The notes under the pieces: generated by a model
What the model was told of the DNA's origin: nothing
Seen by the model: the letters and a program-made list of their open reading frames with translations, nothing else
Databases searched by the model: none
Position numbers and translations under genes: made by a program
Assembly (NCBI GenBank): GCA_030652805.1
Contig: JAUSPT010000002.1
Location: forward strand, 1-10,869
Source of the DNA: a bacterium
GTDB taxonomy: Bacteria; JAHJDO01
Reading direction: 5' to 3'
DNA: 10,869 nucleotides
Part shown: piece after piece, positions 7,517 through 10,869 of the stretch
Position numbering within the stretch: the first letter of the stretch is position 1
How the letters are laid out: each line of letters begins with the position of its first letter

Positions 7517-7563
7517 ATGCAAAAAAAGTTGAAAAGATCAACTTTTTATAACTAAACTATAAC
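7517..7563. repeat. Direct repeat copy 1, with hairpin and IS right end
   Basis: Starts ATGCAAAAAAA and ends AACTAAACTATAAC. It contains a perfect 10-bp stem, AAAAAGTTGA (7523-7532) and TCAACTTTTT (7538-7547), with a 5-nt loop. The last 23 nt, reverse-complemented, match the left terminal repeat at 5440. Copy 2 is at 7611-7656, differing by one missing A and about three substitutions. Confidence 0.8.
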
Positions 7564-7610
7564 TTAATGTCTATGGTCTGAAGTCTGAATTAGAGGAGGT
7601 GATAAAGAGA

Positions 7611-7656
7611 ATGCAAAAAAGTTGAAAAAATCAACTTTTGATAACTAAACTGTAAC
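7611..7656. repeat. Direct repeat copy 2, with hairpin and IS right end
   Basis: Near-identical to 7517-7563, offset by about 93 bp. The stem is AAAAGTTGA (7617-7625) with TCAACTTTT (7631-7639) and an AAAAA loop. Its terminal 23 nt match the left IS end as well as those of copy 1 do, so this may be a leftover right end from an earlier insertion or a duplicated end of the present one. Confidence 0.75.
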
Positions 7657-7672
7657 CATCCAACAGCATACT

Positions 7673-7701
7673 TTGAACTGTTGAGCAAGAATTATTAATA
7701 A
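7673..7701 (+). promoter_or_regulatory. Probable dfx promoter
   Basis: TTGAAC (7673-7678) and TAATAA (7696-7701) are spaced 17 nt apart. An inverted repeat, CAACAG (7661-7666) and CTGTTG (7678-7683), straddles the -35 and could be an operator. The predicted transcript would start close to the ribosome binding site, leaving a short leader. Confidence 0.4.
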
Positions 7702-7720
7702 AAAAAGGGAGGGCTAAGAA

Positions 7721-8104
7721 ATGGCAAAACAAAACGCAATCTATAAATGCGATATTTGCGGAAATGTCGTATCTGTTCTGGAAGCGCACGTTGGAGAGCT
7801 CGTATGCTGTGGACAGCCGATGAATCTTCTTGAAGAAAAAACCGCTGAGCAGGAAGGCAAAGAAAAACATGTTCCTATAGTAGAGTCATTTGAAAAAGGC
7901 ATTCGTGTAAGAGTTGGCTCTATTCCTCATCCAATGGAAGAAAAACATTACATAGAGCTTATCCAGCTTATAAAAGGTGATGATGTTGTTGCTGGAAAAA
8001 GATTGAAGTACAATGATAAACCGGTTGCTGAATTCTGTCATTTACATGCTGAAGGATTAAAGGCAAGAATATTTTGTAATATCCATGGAGTGTGGGTAAG
8101 TTAA
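7721..8104 (+). CDS. dfx: Desulfoferrodoxin (2Fe superoxide reductase)
   Basis: The 127-residue cytoplasmic enzyme reduces superoxide to hydrogen peroxide without releasing oxygen, the usual superoxide defence of anaerobes; electrons normally come from rubredoxin. The N-terminal desulforedoxin-type domain has the rubredoxin-like Fe(Cys)4 center I: C10, C13, C29 and C30 (CDICG ... VCCGQPM). The C-terminal superoxide reductase domain has the square-pyramidal center II ligands H50 (EKHVP), H70 and H76 (IPHPMEEKHY), C119 and H122 (FCNIHGVW), with K49 next to H50 as the active-site lysine. Length matches class I enzymes and all ligands are present. GGGAGGG (7707-7713) lies 7 nt before ATG. It stands alone between an IS end and a terminator. 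No rubredoxin gene is next to it. Confidence 0.97.
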   Translation: MAKQNAIYKCDICGNVVSVLEAHVGELVCCGQPMNLLEEKTAEQEGKEKHVPIVESFEKGIRVRVGSIPHPMEEKHYIELIQLIKGDDVVAGKRLKYNDKPVAEFCHLHAEGLKARIFCNIHGVWVS

Positions 8105-8155
8105 ATAAAAATATTATCCTTACATTCTTTGCATTCTCCGATTTTTGTATTGTAT

Positions 8156-8182
8156 GGGCGAACATCATGTTCGCCCTTTTTT
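8156..8182 (+). terminator. Intrinsic terminator after dfx
   Basis: A perfect 9-bp stem, GGGCGAACA (8156-8164) and TGTTCGCCC (8168-8176), with a TCA loop is followed directly by six T. It isolates dfx from the module downstream. The 50 nt before it are AT-rich with no gene. Confidence 0.93.
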
Positions 8183-8203
8183 CTTTTTACACATAGAATA
8201 CCG

Positions 8204-8220
8204 TGTTACAATAACGAAAA
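8204..8220. promoter_or_regulatory. Operator-like repeat, upstream copy
   Basis: GTTACAATAACGAAAA (8205-8220) is repeated exactly at 8244-8259, 39 bp downstream. The core is an inverted repeat of GTTA and TAAC around a CAA centre. This copy lies just upstream of the -35 at 8223. Confidence 0.65.
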
Positions 8221-8222
8221 AC

Positions 8223-8251
8223 TTGACAAAATAGGTGTAATTCGTTACAAT
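8223..8251 (+). promoter_or_regulatory. Strong promoter of the HEPN-like/nucleotidyltransferase module
   Basis: A perfect TTGACA (8223-8228) and a TACAAT -10 (8246-8251) are spaced 17 nt apart. The start would be near 8258, about 15 nt before ATG 8273. The -10 lies inside the downstream operator-like repeat, so a bound repressor would block it. Confidence 0.8.
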
Positions 8252-8259
8252 AACGAAAA
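8243..8259. promoter_or_regulatory. Operator-like repeat overlapping the -10
   Basis: CGTTACAATAACG (8243-8255) has 5-bp arms, CGTTA and TAACG, around CAA, and includes the -10 hexamer TACAAT. It is an exact 16-bp repeat of 8205-8220. A repeated palindrome placed on a promoter is the usual layout for autoregulation in toxin-antitoxin operons; the binding protein is unknown. Confidence 0.65.
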
Positions 8260-8272
8260 GAAAGGATGAAAA

Positions 8273-8641
8273 ATGGGTGATTTTCAGAAACATTTAGGAT
8301 TGGCAAAAGAAAAACTTAGAGCAGCAATTGATGCTTATAACAACAAACAAAACACAGTAGTAGGAGATTTAGGCACAAAGGTTGTTGAGCAGTTAGTAGA
8401 AACTGATGCTGCTAGAAATGGAGAGCATTTTGGTGACCATAAGAGCAGGCATGAATACTCAAATAAGAATTTCCCTGCTGAAGTAAACAAGGCAATGCGT
8501 AAGATATGGTTTGCCTATGGTGATTTGGGTTATGACGGAATTAATGGCAACAGAGCCAAGACAGTGGTAGATAATCTTAAAATAATAATTGAGTTTTTTG
8601 AAAAAAGGTTTGAAGTAGAAATCTATGAAAAGAATACTTAA
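8273..8641 (+). CDS. Small helical protein, possibly HEPN-like, partner of the nucleotidyltransferase
   Basis: I do not recognise the family with certainty. The 122-residue product looks all-alpha: helices of about 3-23, 29-48, 68-83 and 94-113, a layout compatible with HEPN ribonuclease-type proteins. A polar stretch between helices 2 and 3 holds R48, H52, H56, R59, H60, E61 and Y62. The toxin signature RX4HXY of HepT is nearly but not exactly present: HEY fits HXY, yet the residue five before H60 is D55, not Arg. A conserved-looking FAYGDLGYDG (80-89) follows. AAGGA (8262-8266) sets the start. The gene overlaps the nucleotidyltransferase by 17 nt, the usual toxin-antitoxin arrangement. The HEPN call rests mainly on context. 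Confidence 0.6.
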   Translation: MGDFQKHLGLAKEKLRAAIDAYNNKQNTVVGDLGTKVVEQLVETDAARNGEHFGDHKSRHEYSNKNFPAEVNKAMRKIWFAYGDLGYDGINGNRAKTVVDNLKIIIEFFEKRFEVEIYEKNT

Positions 8642-9203
8642 AAAGATATCAAAAGAGCTTTCAAAAATTGAAGATGTAAAAGCTGTCATCCTTTATGGGA
8701 GTCTTGCCAGAGGAGAATTTACTTCAAGGTCAGACATTGATTTATTTATACTTACAACCGAAGATAAGAGCCTGAGGGAAGTGCAGGATAAAGTTATAGA
8801 GCTTGAATCAGAAATAGGCAGAAATATCCAGCCGACAATAAGAACCATAGTTGAATTGCAAAAGACAGATACAGGCTTGCTCCAGAACATCTTTCAGGAA
8901 GGAAAGATTCTCTATCTGAGAGAGCCATCCGACATACCATCTGCTATACTGCTGAAGCAGAAACCTTACCTGATTTATTCTTTTCAGATAAGCAACTTAC
9001 TCCAAAAAGATAAGGTGCGATTTAACAGACAGCTTTACGAACAGATAAGAAAAGGATACAAGTATAAAGGTTTACTGCAGGAAATAGCCGGGCAGAAGCT
9101 TTCTGCGGGTTGTGTAATGATTCCTTATGAGCAAATGGGGAAGATTGAAAAATTCTTCAAGAAATTCAAAGTGCAGTTTGAACAGTTGAAAGTGTGGAAA
9201 TAG
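8625..9203 (+). CDS. Nucleotidyltransferase domain protein (MNT type) with C-terminal domain
   Basis: The 192-residue protein starts with a polymerase-beta-type nucleotidyltransferase domain: GSLARG (25-30) and SDIDLF (36-41) form the GS...DXD active site with D37 and D39. A third catalytic acid is expected on a strand near 72-82, but the stretch there (QPTIRTIVEL) has no Asp, so activity may be reduced or use E81. Residues about 103-192 are a separate domain with YKYKGLLQEIAG (about 145-156), which I recall from archaeal nucleotidyltransferases; its role is unknown to me. In MNT-HEPN toxin-antitoxin pairs the MNT protein neutralises the HEPN RNase by adding AMP to its active-site tyrosine. 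The 17-nt overlap with the helical partner supports that kind of pairing. The pairing is an inference. Confidence 0.75.
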   Translation: MKRILKKISKELSKIEDVKAVILYGSLARGEFTSRSDIDLFILTTEDKSLREVQDKVIELESEIGRNIQPTIRTIVELQKTDTGLLQNIFQEGKILYLREPSDIPSAILLKQKPYLIYSFQISNLLQKDKVRFNRQLYEQIRKGYKYKGLLQEIAGQKLSAGCVMIPYEQMGKIEKFFKKFKVQFEQLKVWK

Positions 9204-9251
9204 GAATTACGATAAACGTCTAAGTGAAATTTTATGAGAGAGGGTTTTGGA

Positions 9252-9563
9252 ATGGATAAGAATCAAGAATTTATTTTAGAGAAAATTAAATACGGATTAG
9301 CCAACAAGTATCCACCGGAAACGATGAGTAAAAAAGATGTTGAAAGATTGAATTGGGATGCTGATAACTATTCTAAAGTTCCATGGGAAGAATGGAGCGA
9401 ATGGTCAAGAAAAATCCTTCGCTTTGCTCAGGAAGCTTTCACAAGCGGGAAACCATTACGGTTCCCGACAAGAATAATCACTTTATTTCTATCATCTCGC
9501 CGCAACTGGGACAATGCAAATAGCTTTGACCATCATCGTGATATTCTTTACCGCCAGGTTTAA
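9252..9563 (+). pseudogene. Third gene of the module, truncated by the IS91-type element
   Basis: ATG 9252 has GAGAGAGGG (9236-9244) 7 nt upstream, preferred over ATG 9234, which lies inside that site. About 64 residues look native: an N-terminal helix, then PPETMSKKDVERLNWDADNY and a Trp-rich WEEWSEWSRKILRF segment. At 9442-9445 the frame meets CAAG and the transposon hairpin; beyond that it runs through antisense transposon sequence to a chance stop at 9563. I do not recognise the protein. It lies 48 nt after the nucleotidyltransferase and may belong to the same operon. Confidence 0.5.
9442..9472. repeat. Hairpin and CAAG sites at the IS91-type end
   Basis: CGGGAAACC (9446-9454) pairs with GGTTCCCG (9460-9467) across an ATTAC loop, with one bulged A. 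CAAG lies directly on its left (9442-9445) and again 2 nt to its right (9469-9472). IS91-family elements insert next to CAAG or GAAC at the end that lies downstream of the transposase gene, and that end has a hairpin. This is the expected position for that end. No T-run follows, so a terminator is less likely. Confidence 0.55.
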
Positions 9564-9675
9564 ACTGCTCAATATATTCTATGGGAACATTAATTTGATG
9601 CTTGCATTTGGAACAAGAATAATTGATTGTTCTGTCGGATTGTCCTTTGTTCTTTGGACTCTTTTTCCACCACAT
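9478..9675 (-). CDS. Small zinc-ribbon protein overlapping the transposase gene
   Basis: The 65-residue product has two CXXC pairs in an ordered ribbon: CSKC at 21-24 and CPSC at 55-58, separated by a segment containing VPIEYIEQFKPGGKEYHDDG. ATG 9675 lies inside the transposase gene in another frame (86-bp overlap), and AGGAG (plus 9683-9687) sits 7 nt upstream, so it can be translated on its own. Length, zinc pattern and ribosome binding site argue for a real gene rather than an overlap artefact. It may alternatively be a C-terminal extension of the transposase lost by a shift at the A5 run in GTGGTGGAAAAAGAG. Its role is unknown; DNA binding in transposition is possible. Confidence 0.55.
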   Translation of the reverse strand: MWWKKSPKNKGQSDRTINYSCSKCKHQINVPIEYIEQFKPGGKEYHDDGQSYLHCPSCGEMIEIK

Positions 9676-10869
9676 CCTTTCTCTCCTCTACCCATTTCCC
9701 ATCCCTAAAGATATCATAAACTCTTCCGTATTTAGGATGCCACACCTCATAAAGAATAAGCTCTTCTCCACACTTGGGACATCTAAATGGATCTATGCCA
9801 AAACTCTTCTGGAGTCTGCTTCTATAGTCTCCAGAGGAAGACGATGTACCTAAAAAAGAAATGAATTCATGCGAAATAGCTTTTGTAAATCTAAATGTTC
9901 TATCGATTAATTTTTTTACCTTCTTAACCTTACAACGGGCATACAGACCATAGTGACGGATAAGCTTTAAACCCTTGGGAGGGATGTGTTGTATTAGCAT
10001 TGCAATAAATTCATATGCATTAACCTTGGCAAAAACCTGCCTGTCTGTAGGATGCTCTCTATACCAATACCTCACGTATTCACCATCATAACCAGCTATT
10101 CTGTATAACGCTATGGGAGGGGATGCAACGTATTTGATCAAGTATCCGATGATGTCCGTTTTTCTTACTTTCTCTTTCTTAGCTCGGGCAATAAGCCCTG
10201 TTTCGCTTCTCTTCTCGAATACTTCTTCAATCAACCTCATTGCCTCTGGATCCTTGCTTAAAGCCTTCTTTAACGCGCTTAAGAGAATATACATCCACTT
10301 CTTGCGTAATATTTTGTAATCAAAATAATAAAACTTTTTCCAGTGATTATCTTTATCCAGTCCTCCCTCTGTAACCAGAAGATGCAGGTGTGGATTCCAT
10401 GTAGATCTCCGCCCTGCAGTCTGGGTAATTAAGATAGTTCCCAATTCTATTTTCTTGCCTCTTGAACATATACAGCAGACCTCTTGAACCAGTTTTGCTC
10501 CAGAGTCAGCTAAAAGCTTAAGCATTTGACCATCGTGGAAATACTTCCATAGACTTCCTGGAACAGTAAGGATAATGTGGCGATGCTCAATCTTGGCAAA
10601 TATAGTTTGCTTCATCCTGACTACCCAGTTATCAGTATATACCTTAGAACAACGCAGGCAAAACCTTGATTTGCAACTAAATGGAACTCTCTTGATATAA
10701 CCGCAGCTACAACGATATTCAGCATAGCCGTTCTTGAACAGTCCACAACCCAGCATCTTTTGGACATTAACCTCAATATCTTCATCTACATGCTCAGGAT
10801 GAAACTCCTTGAACCCTTCCCAATGATCCCGAAATATCTGGATGAGCCTGTTTTTGTAGTAGATAGGAC
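9590..10869 (-). CDS. IS91-family (HUH) transposase, N-terminus outside the window
   Basis: A rolling-circle type transposase. The frame has no stop up to the right edge: 37 further codons upstream of ATG 10756 are open and read like the family N-terminus (RLIQIFRDHWEGF), so the true start lies beyond 10869. Numbering from ATG 10756: a zinc-binding domain with CSCG (16-19), C28, C33 and C36 (SCKSRFCLRC); HUH-type HLH at 123-125 in NPHLHLLVTEGG; candidate catalytic Tyr205 or Tyr209 in GYLIKYV; then the family block PPIALYR (213-219) and IQHIPPKGLKLIRHYG (255-270); and a C-terminal CPKC (326-329). It nicks one strand at the element end for one-ended transfer. The visible part looks intact. Confidence 0.88.
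   Translation of the reverse strand, partial: PIYYKNRLIQIFRDHWEGFKEFHPEHVDEDIEVNVQKMLGCGLFKNGYAEYRCSCGYIKRVPFSCKSRFCLRCSKVYTDNWVVRMKQTIFAKIEHRHIILTVPGSLWKYFHDGQMLKLLADSGAKLVQEVCCICSRGKKIELGTILITQTAGRRSTWNPHLHLLVTEGGLDKDNHWKKFYYFDYKILRKKWMYILLSALKKALSKDPEAMRLIEEVFEKRSETGLIARAKKEKVRKTDIIGYLIKYVASPPIALYRIAGYDGEYVRYWYREHPTDRQVFAKVNAYEFIAMLIQHIPPKGLKLIRHYGLYARCKVKKVKKLIDRTFRFTKAISHEFISFLGTSSSSGDYRSRLQKSFGIDPFRCPKCGEELILYEVWHPKYGRVYDIFRDGKWVEERKDVVEKESKEQRTIRQNNQLFLFQMQASN

Larger units (their letters stand above)
5440..7563 (-). mobile_element. IS66-family insertion sequence (tnpC plus DUF6788-like gene)
   Basis: A transposon of about 2.1 kb read leftward. Left terminal repeat 5440-5462 begins GTAACAGTTTAG; the reverse complement of 7541-7563 begins GTTATAGTTTAG, and the two 23-mers match at 19 positions. 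A second, equally good right end lies at 7634-7656 (also 19 of 23, beginning GTTACAGTTTAG), so the outer limit could be 7656. IS66 ends typically start GTAA or similar. Eight-base flanks (AAGAATAT on the left; TTAATGTC or CATCCAAC on the right) do not match, so no target duplication is evident. It lacks the tnpA and tnpB genes of classical IS66, as in the ISBst12 subgroup. Confidence 0.8.
7384..7720. other. Gene-free stretch: IS right ends and dfx leader
   Basis: Between the transposase promoter and dfx there is no convincing gene. The first part (7384-7516) is AT-rich, then contains a perfect anti-16S match, AAAGGAGGTGG, at 7462-7472. Two direct repeats (7517-7563 and 7611-7656) hold hairpins and the right IS ends. 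A second strong site, AGAGGAGGTGATAAAGAG, at 7592-7609 precedes ATG 7611, but that frame stops after four codons. TTG 7481 opens a 24-codon frame to 7555, in phase with ATG 7517 (12 codons); neither looks protein-like enough to call. 7657-7720 holds the dfx promoter and ribosome binding site. Confidence 0.7.
9446..10869 (-). mobile_element. IS91-type element, right part beyond the window
   Basis: The element runs leftward and includes a transposase gene open at the window edge, a small zinc-ribbon gene overlapping its 3' end, and a terminal hairpin next to CAAG. The other end is outside the window, so its size is unknown. It breaks the gene starting at 9252. Confidence 0.7.

Noticed and set aside
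7523-7547. Intrinsic terminator
   Set aside because: The stem is nearly all A-T and is part of a repeated transposon end. It could weakly terminate but is not called.
8205-8259. CRISPR-like repeat pair
   Set aside because: Only two 16-bp copies, sitting on a promoter, with no further units; operator sites explain them better.
9590-10756. Complete 388-residue IS91-type transposase starting at ATG 10756
   Set aside because: The frame stays open for 37 more codons to the window edge with family-like sequence, so this ATG is internal.
1-10869. tRNA or rRNA genes
   Set aside because: I saw no cloverleaf with a TTCGAATC-like arm or conserved rRNA stretch. The GGAGGTG-rich sites are ribosome binding sites, not rRNA.

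Overview
The window reads as a piece of a moderately AT-rich chromosome from an anaerobic or oxygen-avoiding bacterium. It has bacterial histidyl-tRNA synthetase, strong purine-rich Shine-Dalgarno (SD) sites, sigma70-type promoters, an intrinsic terminator, a two-iron superoxide reductase (desulfoferrodoxin) and a plant-type ATP phosphofructokinase. The mix of a DUF6788-like + IS66 transposon, an IS91-type transposon and archaeal-looking nucleotidyltransferase genes recalls genomes of candidate phyla such as Omnitrophota, but the sequence alone cannot prove this.

Layout. 1-258 holds a strong hairpin, the first codons of a leftward gene leaving the window, and the leader of the next gene. 286-4981 is a rightward housekeeping block: an aldo/keto reductase; a 6-phosphofructokinase with its own promoter abutting the start codon; then a tightly coupled set made of a Cys-rich small protein (DUF6485-like), hisS and a DinD homologue. 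hisS overlaps the gene before it by 10 nt and the gene after it by an ATGA. 4981-5439 is a decaying patch: a frameshifted orphan gene and the first codons of another gene, which an IS cuts off.

5440-7563 (or 7656) is an IS66-family element read leftward, carrying a DUF6788-like accessory gene and tnpC, with recognisable terminal inverted repeats. Its right end is present twice, 93 bp apart. 7657-8185 is a self-contained dfx unit ending in a clear terminator. 8202-9203 is a two-gene module, a small alpha-helical (HEPN-like) protein and a nucleotidyltransferase of MNT type, with a near-consensus promoter and two exact 16-bp operator-like repeats. This module is the best candidate for an undescribed toxin-antitoxin-type system. 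A third gene (9252 onward) is cut by an IS91-type element that fills the window to its right edge; its transposase gene is open at the edge.

How it fits together. The left half is metabolic and translational core. The right half is accessory: two different transposons, an oxidative stress gene, and a probable toxin-antitoxin or defence pair with a disrupted neighbour. The insertions cluster after dinD, which suggests that the region downstream of the hisS operon tolerates insertions.
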